From assembly GCF_900156095.1 (NCBI RefSeq), contig NZ_FTMJ01000017.1, positions 1-64,000 on the forward strand: a DNA stretch of 64,000 nt. Direction: 5' to 3'. Both the position numbers and the translations under genes were made by a program. Each line of letters starts with the position of its first letter. Positions within the stretch are counted from its first letter, which is position 1. The notes beneath the pieces are model-generated. The model was not told the DNA's origin, made no database searches, and saw nothing but the letters and a program-made list of their open reading frames with translations. The stretch comes from Aeromonas sp. RU39B. Its GTDB lineage: Bacteria > Pseudomonadota > Gammaproteobacteria > Enterobacterales > Aeromonadaceae. Positions 34,681 through 42,570 of the stretch are shown piece by piece.

Positions 34681-34922
34681 TTCTAGCACATCACACTGTT
34701 ATCTCCTCGCTGCTTTCTTATTACTCACGTCTTATCACTCACGTCTTGTCAGTCGCTTCAACTGACCTTCGTCAATCTCTCAGTGTCTAAGATTCTGCAA
34801 CGGCAGTACGGCTTTTTTACGGTTAAGGCTCTCGCCAGTTGCATTAGATTCACTTAAAGGAGACCAACGTTGAGTTGGCCCCTTTCGTTAAACTATAATC
34901 AGCATAATATTGAGCGATTTAT
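34681..34922. other. Intergenic region between ffs and nudK
   Basis: About 240 bp with no gene. It has a tandem duplication of ACTCACGTCTT (34724-34734 and 34738-34748) and an A+T-rich right half. A weak CCAAC/GTTGG dyad lies near 34865-34880 and may help end nudK transcription. Confidence 0.4.
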
Positions 34923-35501
34923 TTAACAAAGTTGATTTAGCTGGGCATATTGCAGCAGCATAATGGTCTTGCCATCTTTTATTTCCCCATTGGCTACCAT
35001 ATTAATCGCTTCAGTCAATGCAAGCTCCAACACCTCAATGTTTTCCTGCTCGTCAACCAAGCCACCACCGGATGAGACCCTCATGCTGTCGTCATATTCT
35101 CCGACAAAAAAGTACAATATTTCGGTCACTGATCCTGGCGACATATAAGCTTCAAACACTTTCTGCACGCTGTTTAAACGATAGCCCGTCTCTTCTTCGG
35201 TCTCTTTTTTAATGCAAGCTTCGGGATTGTGTTGATCCAACAGGCCGGCACATGTCTCGATCAGCATGCCATCCACATTACCATTGATATAGGTGGGTAA
35301 GCGAAATTGCCGGGTGAGGATAACGGTACGTTTCGGTTTGTTGTAGAGCAAGATGGTAGCACCATTGCCGCGATCGTAGGCTTCACGCTCTTGGCGCTGC
35401 CATAATCCTTGGTGGTTTTGATACTCAAAAGAGTATTTGTTCAGGGTGTACCAGTTGTCGGAGAGCACTGTTTTTTCAATATGGCGTATTTTGTTATTCA
35501 T
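34923..35501 (-). CDS. nudK: GDP-mannose pyrophosphatase NudK
   Basis: A 192-residue Nudix hydrolase very close to E. coli NudK (191), which hydrolyses GDP-mannose to GMP and mannose-1-phosphate. The Nudix box runs over about residues 86-108 (GLLDQHNPEACIKKETEEETGY), with the metal-binding E-EETG residues intact. YDRGNGATILLYN and RQFRLPTYINGN are shared with NudK. The coding sequence is less GC-rich than its neighbours. It is monocistronic, with about 410 bp between it and the divergent ABC importer. Confidence 0.93.
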   Translation of the reverse strand: MNNKIRHIEKTVLSDNWYTLNKYSFEYQNHQGLWQRQEREAYDRGNGATILLYNKPKRTVILTRQFRLPTYINGNVDGMLIETCAGLLDQHNPEACIKKETEEETGYRLNSVQKVFEAYMSPGSVTEILYFFVGEYDDSMRVSSGGGLVDEQENIEVLELALTEAINMVANGEIKDGKTIMLLQYAQLNQLC

Positions 35502-35913
35502 GCTTGTTCCTTGATGGCGTATTACGATAGGACGGCTCGCGCCTGGAACAACTCACTTTATACCGAGAGACGCGATGCGCCTAGTCGCCAATCAGGGGGA
35601 TGGCCCAGACCAGACAGGATGCTGGCCAGGGCTCTATGACATGGCAGACCCACGCGCTGCATTGCTGCTCAAGAACGACATTAATACGCTAACAGTTTAT
35701 AGCGTTCACGGTCTATTATTGGTCATAAATGCAGCGCATGGACACGTTACACACGAGTCTATATATAAATTAAGAATAACAAATAACCACGGTGAATTGA
35801 CCGGCCGGTATGAACAATTTTAGATAATGATAGCAAAAAAACTCAGTTATGGCTGAGTGGGGGGTGACTCTAGACTGGTCTTCCTGATGTAAATTTATAA
35901 TAAAGGCTGTCAT
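35502..35913. promoter_or_regulatory. Divergent region between nudK and the peptide ABC operon
   Basis: About 410 bp, increasingly A+T-rich toward the right. It should contain both promoters. An 82-codon open frame at 35575-35823 has no ribosome-binding site and unusual composition and is not called. A stem with a T-run on the minus strand lies at 35834-35858 and is listed separately. Confidence 0.4.
35834..35858 (-). terminator. Orphan minus-strand terminator-like hairpin
   Basis: ACTCAG (35841-35846) pairs with CTGAGT (35853-35858) around a 6-base loop. On the minus strand it is followed by seven T. No minus-strand gene is visible upstream of it, only the plus-strand transporter operon. 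Confidence 0.5.
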
Positions 35914-37488
35914 ATGAATAAAAAGCTCTCCAAATTAGCATTGATTATTGGCTCTGTGCTTGTGGCCACGCATGCTGTCGCATCTACCCCAGCAAATACA
36001 CTGGTGATTGCCCAATCCATTGATGATACATCCAGCTTTGACCCGGCGCAGGGCTTTGAGCTGACCACGGTGCAGGCATTTAATAATCTTTATCAGCGTT
36101 TGGTAAAAGCCGATGTGAATAATCCCTCACAATTATTACCGGATTTAGCTGCATCCTGGAGCGCTGGCACCGATAACCGCAGCCTGGTATTCAAATTACA
36201 ACCCAATGCTCATTTTGCATCAGGTAATAAAGTCACCGCCGATGATGTGGTTTTTTCTCTCTCGCGTGTGGTCACGCTCAATCAAGAGCCGGCATTTATT
36301 TTGACCCAGTTGGGGCTGGACGAGAAAAACATCGCCAGCCATATCACCAAACTGGATGATGCGACGGTGAAATTCAGCTGGCCGGCAAATGCCAGCCCCG
36401 ATTTTGTGTTGCGTCTGCTCTCGGCGCCGGTGGCGTCGATTGTGGATAGCAAGGTGGCGCTGTCTCATCAGCAGAATAACGATCTGGGCCATCAGTGGCT
36501 GGCCAGTCACTCCGCAGGCAGCGGCCCGTTCTCAATCCGCAACTATGTGCCGCATGAGGCGCTGGTGCTCGATGCTAACCCGACGTCGCCTGCGGGGGCG
36601 CCCAAGCTTAAGGGCATCCTGATCAAAAACGTGCCCGATGCCGCGGCTCGTCGTCTGCTTATCGAGCAGGGTGATGCCGATATTGCCCGTAATCTGGGTG
36701 CCGATCAGATGGCGGCACTGAAAGAGAAGGCCGGCGTGAAGCCACTGGCCATTCCTTATGCCTCGCTCTATTTCCTGCAGTTCAATAGCAAGGCCAGTGC
36801 CGCACTGGGTAACCCGGCATTCTGGGAGGCCGCCCGCTGGCTGTTTGACTACGACAAGATTGCCAACCAGCTGTTGCAAGGCCAGTTTCAGATCCATCAG
36901 GCTTTCCTGCCCGAGGGCTATCCGGGGGCACTCAGTGACCAGCCCTATCGCTTTGATCCGGAAAAGGCCAAGGCCATTTTGCACAAAGCCGGGCTTGATA
37001 ACGTGAGCTTCAAGCTGGTGGTCAACAACCAGCCGCCGTATCTGGATATCGCGCAAGCCTTGCAAGCCAGCTTTGCCCAAGGCGGCGTTAACGTAGAGCT
37101 GGTGCCGGGCATCAGTGCGCAAGTGTCCACCCAGGTTAAGTCACATGCCTATGATGCGACGCTCGCCTCCTGGGGCCCGGATTACTTCGACCCGCATACC
37201 AATGCCTCGGCCTTTGCTTTCAACCCGGAGGATGGCAGCAAAACACTGGCCTGGCGTGCTAACTGGCAGATCCCGGCCTTGAGTCAACAAACTGTGGCGG
37301 CGATTGCGCAAGCGGATCCGGCTAAACGGGTTGCTGCCTATCAGGCATTGCAGCGCTCGGTGCAGCAAAGCTCGCCGTTTGTGATTGGCCTGCAGGCTCG
37401 CAGCCTGATTGCTGTGCGGGACGACGTGAAGGGATATGTCCAAGGGGTGAACCCGGACATGGTGTTCTATGACAAGGTGAGCAAGTAA
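35914..37488 (+). CDS. Peptide/nickel-type ABC transporter substrate-binding protein
   Basis: A 524-residue periplasmic protein of the SBP_bac_5 family (DppA/OppA/NikA). The signal peptide spans about residues 1-24 (KLALIIGSVLVATHAVA, cleavage after AVA or ASA). The body opens with TLVIAQSIDDTSSFDPAQGFE, the typical start of domain I, and has the family segment GNKVTADDVVFSLSRV. Peptides, nickel chelates or other small ligands are possible; no binding-site signature settles it. It is the first gene of a five-gene operon, and its stop overlaps the first permease start (TAATG). Confidence 0.87.
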   Translation: MNKKLSKLALIIGSVLVATHAVASTPANTLVIAQSIDDTSSFDPAQGFELTTVQAFNNLYQRLVKADVNNPSQLLPDLAASWSAGTDNRSLVFKLQPNAHFASGNKVTADDVVFSLSRVVTLNQEPAFILTQLGLDEKNIASHITKLDDATVKFSWPANASPDFVLRLLSAPVASIVDSKVALSHQQNNDLGHQWLASHSAGSGPFSIRNYVPHEALVLDANPTSPAGAPKLKGILIKNVPDAAARRLLIEQGDADIARNLGADQMAALKEKAGVKPLAIPYASLYFLQFNSKASAALGNPAFWEAARWLFDYDKIANQLLQGQFQIHQAFLPEGYPGALSDQPYRFDPEKAKAILHKAGLDNVSFKLVVNNQPPYLDIAQALQASFAQGGVNVELVPGISAQVSTQVKSHAYDATLASWGPDYFDPHTNASAFAFNPEDGSKTLAWRANWQIPALSQQTVAAIAQADPAKRVAAYQALQRSVQQSSPFVIGLQARSLIAVRDDVKGYVQGVNPDMVFYDKVSK

Positions 37489-38525
37489 TGGCGCTCTCCA
37501 GCACTGCGGGCCACATGGCCCGCAATCGATGGTGGCTGGTCAAGGGCATCTCCATGCTGCTCACCTTGCTGGTGCTACTGCTGATTACTTTTCTGTTGTC
37601 GCGTCTGGCACCGATTGACCCGGTGCTGCAGGTGGCTGGTGATCACGCCAGTCTGGAAACCTATGCCAAGGTCAGCAAAGAGCTGGGGCTGGATCAGCCG
37701 CTGTTTGTCCAGTTTGCTGATTACTTGCGGCATCTGCTGCAAGGTGACATGGGGATGTCGCGCTCGACCGCTCAGCCGGTGCTGGGCGATCTGCTCAGAA
37801 CCTTTCCCGCCACGCTAGAGCTTGCTACCTGCGCCATCATCCTCAGCGCCAGCGGTGGGCTGCTGTTGGCATTGTTGTGCGTATTGAAACCCGGCAGCTG
37901 GCTCGATAACACAGTGCGCCTCGTCTCGCTGGTGGGATATTCGGTACCGGTATTTTGGATGAGCCTGCTCGGGCTGCTGCTGTTTTACGCCAAGCTGCAC
38001 TGGTCGGCCGGTCCTGGTGTGCTCGATGATGTCTACCTTTACACCCTAGAGCGTCAAAGCGGTTTTATTTTGCTCGACAGCTGGCGATCCGGTGATCGGG
38101 AGATGTTTATCAATGCGCTACAGCACCTCTGGCTGCCAGCGGTGATCTTGGCTCTGCTCTCGATGGCGGGGATCACTCGCTTGTTGCGCGCAGCGCTGCT
38201 CGAAGAGTGTGGCAAGGAATACGTGGTGCTGGCGCGCGCCAAAGGGGTGGGGCGGGTTCGTCTGCTGCTGCGCCATGTGCTGCCCAATGTGCTGGGGACG
38301 CTCATCACGGTGCTGGCGCTTTCCTATACCAGCTTGCTGGAAGGGGCCGTGCTCACCGAAACCGTCTTCGCCTGGCCGGGGATTGGCCGTTATCTGACCA
38401 CGGCACTGTTTGCCTCCGACACGCCGGCTATTCTCGGTGCCACCTTGCTTATTGGCAGCACCTTTGTGCTGATGAATGCACTGGCCGATGCGCTGACCCA
38501 CGCCGTTGATCCGCGCAGTCGTTAA
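37488..38525 (+). CDS. Peptide/nickel-type ABC transporter permease (DppB-like)
   Basis: A 345-residue inner-membrane permease with six predicted helices and a longer periplasmic loop after helix 1. The coupling motif near the C-terminus (EYVVLARAKGVGRVRLLLRHVLPN, about residues 244-267) is characteristic of the DppB/OppB/NikB family. It overlaps the substrate-binding gene by one base, indicating coupling. Confidence 0.88.
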   Translation: MALSSTAGHMARNRWWLVKGISMLLTLLVLLLITFLLSRLAPIDPVLQVAGDHASLETYAKVSKELGLDQPLFVQFADYLRHLLQGDMGMSRSTAQPVLGDLLRTFPATLELATCAIILSASGGLLLALLCVLKPGSWLDNTVRLVSLVGYSVPVFWMSLLGLLLFYAKLHWSAGPGVLDDVYLYTLERQSGFILLDSWRSGDREMFINALQHLWLPAVILALLSMAGITRLLRAALLEECGKEYVVLARAKGVGRVRLLLRHVLPNVLGTLITVLALSYTSLLEGAVLTETVFAWPGIGRYLTTALFASDTPAILGATLLIGSTFVLMNALADALTHAVDPRSR

Positions 38526-38529
38526 TGCG

Positions 38530-39375
38530 ATGGATGGTCATCTACAGAGTAATGCCATGTTAAAACCGTTACGAATTAATACGTTATCAGTTGGGAGCGC
38601 GCTTCTATCGCTACTGCTAGTGATCGCGCTACTGGCCCCCTGGCTGACCAGCTACGACCCCAACATTCAGAATATCGACCAGCGTCTGCTGGCACCTTCT
38701 GCCGAACATTGGCTCGGAACCGACGGGTTTGGCCGCGATCTGCTGTCACGGGTGATGTTTGGAACCCGTCCCACCTTGCTGTTGGTGGCACTGATTCTGC
38801 TGCTCACCGTACCACTTGGATTGCTGGTGGGCATGACGGCCGGTTATCGCGGCGGCTGGGTTGAACTTGTGCTGATGCGGATCACTGATGCGTTTTTGGC
38901 GCTGCCGAGCCTGGTTATCGCACTGGCATTTGTCGCCATTCTGGGGCCGGGGTTACTCAATGGCGCATTGGCACTGGCGCTGACCAGTTGGCCGGCGTTT
39001 GCCCGTCAGGCTCGTGCCGAGGTGGTCACACTGCGCCGCAGTGACTATCTGGCTGCGGCCCAGATGCAGGGTATTGCAGGGCTGCGACTGTTACTTGGGC
39101 ATATGCTGCCCCTGTGTCTGCCCGGTGCCATTGTGCGCGCAGCCTTGAGCCTCGGGGGCATCATTCTGGCCGCTGCCGGATTGGGCTTTTTGGGTATGGG
39201 GGTCAAGCCGCCGCTTGCCGAATGGGGCGCCATGGTGGCTGAGGGCAGCAAGGTTATCTTCGATCAGTGGTGGGTGGCCGCCGGCCCCGGCGCTGCAATT
39301 TTGCTAACCAGCCTTACCTTTAATCTGCTGGGCGATGGCCTGCGCGACAAGATGGATCCTCGACATGGCCACTGA
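38530..39375 (+). CDS. Peptide/nickel-type ABC transporter permease (DppC-like)
   Basis: A permease of about 281 residues. The N-terminal region after helix 1 has the DppC/OppC_N pattern (LTSYDPNIQNIDQRLLAPSAEHWLGTDGFGRDLLSRV). The coupling motif is SDYLAAAQMQGIAGLRLLLGHMLP. The start is uncertain: ATG at 38530 is used, while ATG at 38557 (MLKPLRIN) is equally plausible. It lies directly after the first permease and overlaps the first ATPase gene by 11 bp. Confidence 0.85.
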   Translation: MDGHLQSNAMLKPLRINTLSVGSALLSLLLVIALLAPWLTSYDPNIQNIDQRLLAPSAEHWLGTDGFGRDLLSRVMFGTRPTLLLVALILLLTVPLGLLVGMTAGYRGGWVELVLMRITDAFLALPSLVIALAFVAILGPGLLNGALALALTSWPAFARQARAEVVTLRRSDYLAAAQMQGIAGLRLLLGHMLPLCLPGAIVRAALSLGGIILAAAGLGFLGMGVKPPLAEWGAMVAEGSKVIFDQWWVAAGPGAAILLTSLTFNLLGDGLRDKMDPRHGH

Positions 39376-40216
39376 ACCTGCTCTTTCTCCCTTGCTTGAT
39401 GTGCAGGATTTGCGCATCACCCTGGCCGACTCACAGCGCGCCCTGGTGCGCGGCATCAGTTTTCAGATGCAGACCGAATGTCTGGCGCTGGTGGGGGAGT
39501 CGGGCTCGGGCAAATCACTCACCGCCAGAGCCTTGATGGGACTGCTCCCCGCCGCCTGCCGGGTCAGTGCCACGCACCTGTCATTAGGTGGCCAGTCACT
39601 GCTGGGCATGAGCGAGCGGCGCTGGTCAGCGCTGCGAGGCCAGCAGGTCGCCATGGTGCTGCAAGATCCCAAATATGCGCTTAATCCGGTGCTGCCAATT
39701 GGCGTTCAGGTGGCAGAGCCTTTGCAACTGCATAGCCGACTTGGGCGCCGTGAGCGGCACGAAAAGATGTTGCATATGCTCGATGCCGTGGGGTTGCCCA
39801 ATGTGCAGCAGTTGCAACATGCCTATCCGCACCAGCTCTCCGGTGGCATGGGACAGCGGGTGATGCTGGCCATGGCGCTGATTACCGAGCCGCGTTTGCT
39901 GATTGCCGATGAGCCGACCTCGGCGCTCGATGCCGTGCTGCGTGAGCAGGTGCTGCAACTGATGATTACCCTGACTCGCGAGCATCACACCGGGCTGCTG
40001 CTGATCAGCCATGATCTGCCCCAAGTGGCCCGTTATTGCCAGCGGGTGATGGTGATGTATCAGGGCGAGCTGGTTGATGAGCGTGACGCAGCGACGCTGG
40101 CTCATGCCGAGCACCCCTATACCCGTACGCTCTGGGCTTGCCGTCCCGGCCGCCATACCCATGGCCAGCCGCTGCCGGTATTTCAGCGTCCTGCCAACGA
40201 GGTTGTCTATGAGTAA
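39365..40216 (+). CDS. Peptide/nickel-type ABC transporter ATPase (DppD-like)
   Basis: A 283-residue ABC ATPase. Walker A is GESGSGKS (residues 44-51), the signature LSGGMGQRV, and Walker [16 protein letters not shown]. The Cys-rich C-terminal region seen in many OppD/DppD proteins is short (LWACRPGR). It pairs with the following ATPase to drive the importer. The start at 39365 overlaps the permease; the end overlaps the next gene by 8 bp. Confidence 0.9.
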   Translation: MATEPALSPLLDVQDLRITLADSQRALVRGISFQMQTECLALVGESGSGKSLTARALMGLLPAACRVSATHLSLGGQSLLGMSERRWSALRGQQVAMVLQDPKYALNPVLPIGVQVAEPLQLHSRLGRRERHEKMLHMLDAVGLPNVQQLQHAYPHQLSGGMGQRVMLAMALITEPRLLIADEPTSALDAVLREQVLQLMITLTREHHTGLLLISHDLPQVARYCQRVMVMYQGELVDERDAATLAHAEHPYTRTLWACRPGRHTHGQPLPVFQRPANEVVYE

Positions 40217-40958
40217 TGTCGCTCCAGTAACTCTTCGGCATTTTCATGTCAGCCATCCGGTGGGCTATGGCCTGCGTGAGGTGGTGCATGATGTTGATCT
40301 CTCGCTGCAAGCCGGCGAGTGCTTTGGGTTAGTTGGTCCCTCTGGCTGCGGCAAGTCATCGCTGCTTTGGACGCTGGCGGGGTTAAACCGCCACTGGCGT
40401 GGCCAGTTCGATCTGTTTGGTCAGACGCTGCAACCGGGCCAGCGTTTTGTGGGGGCGCTGCGCCGTGATGTGCAGATGGTGTTTCAGGACCCTTACGCTT
40501 CGCTGCATCCCAAGCACCGAATTCGGCGCACCTTGCGTGAGCCGCTGATTGTGTTCAACGAGTCCGATATCGACGCCCGGATTGATCGCTTGCTCGAGCA
40601 GGTCGGGCTGCCAGCTGATATCGCAGATCGCTATCCCCACCAGTTATCTGGCGGCCAGCGGCAACGGGTGGCGATCGTGCGGGCCTTGCTGTTGCAACCG
40701 AGATTGCTGCTGCTCGATGAGCCGACCTCGGCGCTGGATATGTCGGTGCAGGCCGAGATCCTCAATCTGCTCAATAGCCTCAAACGCAGTCAGTCGCTCA
40801 CCCTGTTACTGGTGAGCCATGATCAGGATGTGGTCGATCACATGTGTGATCGCGCTGTGCATATGCAAGCAGGTCGTCTGTTGGGGGCTCCGTCTTCATG
40901 GCAAACCCAGAGCAATGTTGCGTCGATGACTGCGCCGCCTACGTTGGTTGCGGGCTAG
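40209..40958 (+). CDS. Peptide/nickel-type ABC transporter ATPase (DppF/NikE-like)
   Basis: A 249-residue ABC ATPase with Walker [10 protein letters not shown], signature LSGGQRQRV and Walker [15 protein letters not shown]. It is shorter than DppF/OppF (about 330) and close to NikE in size, lacking most of the usual C-terminal extension. That leaves nickel or another small ligand as an alternative to peptides. It is the last gene of the operon; a 14-bp perfect hairpin follows. Confidence 0.88.
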   Translation: MSNVAPVTLRHFHVSHPVGYGLREVVHDVDLSLQAGECFGLVGPSGCGKSSLLWTLAGLNRHWRGQFDLFGQTLQPGQRFVGALRRDVQMVFQDPYASLHPKHRIRRTLREPLIVFNESDIDARIDRLLEQVGLPADIADRYPHQLSGGQRQRVAIVRALLLQPRLLLLDEPTSALDMSVQAEILNLLNSLKRSQSLTLLLVSHDQDVVDHMCDRAVHMQAGRLLGAPSSWQTQSNVASMTAPPTLVAG

Positions 40959-40961
40959 TTG

Positions 40962-40994
40962 TGACCAGGCACCGTGCTAAACGGTGCCTGGTCA
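40962..40994 (+). terminator. Strong hairpin after the ABC importer operon
   Basis: A 14-bp perfect stem (40962-40975 with 40981-40994) with a GCTAA loop. The T-tract after it is poor, so it may act with Rho or as an mRNA 3' end protector. Confidence 0.6.
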
Positions 40995-40996
40995 GC

Positions 40997-41185
40997 TTGG
41001 CGCGTTTGGCATCTTGGCGTGATATTTCCACCTGATTTCAGTTTGCTTTTCACCGAATATTTGCGGTCATCTGACGGCCGTCTACTCAATAAATAGCAAT
41101 TATTTCAATTAATTAGAACGCATCTATTTTCCCAATTAACGCAATCTTAACGGGTTGGCGCGTTTGGCAAGTAGATTGGCGCGTT
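40997..41185. repeat. Spaced direct repeats upstream of the RND operon
   Basis: The 15-mer TTGGCGCGTTTGGCA occurs at 40997-41011 and again at 41155-41169. Its first ten bases recur at 41176-41185. Between them is an A+T-rich stretch (about 41050-41150). The copies share one orientation and bracket the likely promoter of the efflux operon. Confidence 0.6.
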
Positions 41186-41312
41186 CTGCCTATAGGTTAT
41201 TTGTTGCCCCTTGTATTGTTCTGCTCTGGCTCAATCTGTGATGCAAGTCTCGTTTGGGCGTCTGTTTTGTCATGGTATATCCCGTTTCCGTTCCACCATT
41301 GGAATCATCCAT

Positions 41313-42494
41313 ATGAAAAACCACCATTTTTTGCGGCGTAGCGAGTCGCCTTTGTTGGCCATGCTTACCTTCGGCACGCTGTTGCTGGCAGGCTGCAACG
41401 ACAATGCCGCCCCGGTATCGGTTGCTCCGCCCGAGGTGAGCGCGGCGCAGGTTGTCGTCAAGCCGGTGACCCAGTGGGATGAATACAGTGGCCGCATTGA
41501 AGCCATTCAAAGTGTCGATCTGCGTCCCCGTGTATCCGGTTACCTCGAGAGCGTGAACTATCGGGAGGGTCAGGAGGTGAAAAAAGGCGATGTGCTGTTC
41601 ACTATCGACGCCCGAAATTACCGTGCCGAGCTGGCACGCGCCAATGCGCAGCTCGCTCGTGCGGCCAGTGAGGCAGCCCAGAGCCGTAATGAAGCCCGCC
41701 GCGCCAAGGTTCTGGTCGCGCAACACGCTATTTCGACCGAGCTGTGGGAGCAGCGCAACGCCGCCGATCAAGCCGCGCAGGCCGATGTGATGGCGGCTCA
41801 GGCTGCGGTCGATACCGCAAAGCTCAATCTGGCGTGGACCCAGGTGCGCGCGCCGATCGTCGGCCGGGCAGGGCGAGCGCTGGTGACCAAGGGCAACCTG
41901 GTCACGGCAGATGGCGCTGCGAGCGTGCTGACCACCTTGGTGTCGCAAGACAAGATGTATGCCTATTTCGACATCGATGAGAATGCCTTCTTGCGTTACA
42001 CCCAGAGCGCCCGCACTGGCCTTGGCGGCCAGAGTGCCACCATCCCGGTGCAGGTTGGGCTCTCCAACGAGGAGGGCTTTCCCCATCGTGGCGAGGTCGA
42101 CTTTCTCGACAACCGGGTGGAGCGCAGCAGCGGCACCCTTCGCGTTCGCGCCATTCTTGACAACCAAGATCGCGTTTTGACCCCCGGTCTGTTTGCCCGT
42201 GTGCGCCTGCAAGGTGGTCGCCTACCCAGTACCGTGCTGATTGACGGCAAGGCTCTGCTCACTGATCAGGACCGCAAATATGTCTTTGTGGTCGATAAGG
42301 AGGGCAAGGCCCAGCGCCGTGACGTGGTGCCGGGACGAGAAGCCGAAGGGCTTCGCATCATCGAGAAAGGATTGGTGGCTGGCGATCGCGTGATTATCGA
42401 AGGCTATCAGAAGGTGTTCATGCCGGGCATGCCGGTGAACGCCAAAGAGGTGCCGATGCAGGGTGCGGCAGCATTGACGGCGGCAGTGAAATGA
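41313..42494 (+). CDS. RND efflux periplasmic adaptor lipoprotein (MexE/AcrA-like)
   Basis: A 393-residue membrane-fusion protein. The lipobox LLLAGC places the acylated Cys at residue 28. A lipoyl-like half (VDLRPRVSGYLESVNYREGQEVKKGDVLF), an alpha-hairpin rich in Ala, Gln and Arg, and a beta-barrel (RAPIVGRAGRALVTKGNLVT) follow in family order. QWDEYSGRIEAIQSVDLRPRVSGY is more like MexE than AcrA. The ATG at 41313 is chosen because it begins the lipoprotein signal. First gene of a three-gene pump operon. Confidence 0.9.
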   Translation: MKNHHFLRRSESPLLAMLTFGTLLLAGCNDNAAPVSVAPPEVSAAQVVVKPVTQWDEYSGRIEAIQSVDLRPRVSGYLESVNYREGQEVKKGDVLFTIDARNYRAELARANAQLARAASEAAQSRNEARRAKVLVAQHAISTELWEQRNAADQAAQADVMAAQAAVDTAKLNLAWTQVRAPIVGRAGRALVTKGNLVTADGAASVLTTLVSQDKMYAYFDIDENAFLRYTQSARTGLGGQSATIPVQVGLSNEEGFPHRGEVDFLDNRVERSSGTLRVRAILDNQDRVLTPGLFARVRLQGGRLPSTVLIDGKALLTDQDRKYVFVVDKEGKAQRRDVVPGREAEGLRIIEKGLVAGDRVIIEGYQKVFMPGMPVNAKEVPMQGAAALTAAVK

Positions 42495-42570
42495 CCGAGC
42501 CAATGTCCATCGCTGCGCGTGTGCTGACACGAGCGGTGCCTCTCGAACCGTCTGTTTAAGGACCAATTCC

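Noticed and set aside
35575..35823. 82-codon plus-strand open frame between nudK and the ABC operon
   Set aside because: No ribosome-binding site, odd composition shifting from GC-rich to AT-rich along its length, and no recognisable motif. It is most likely chance.
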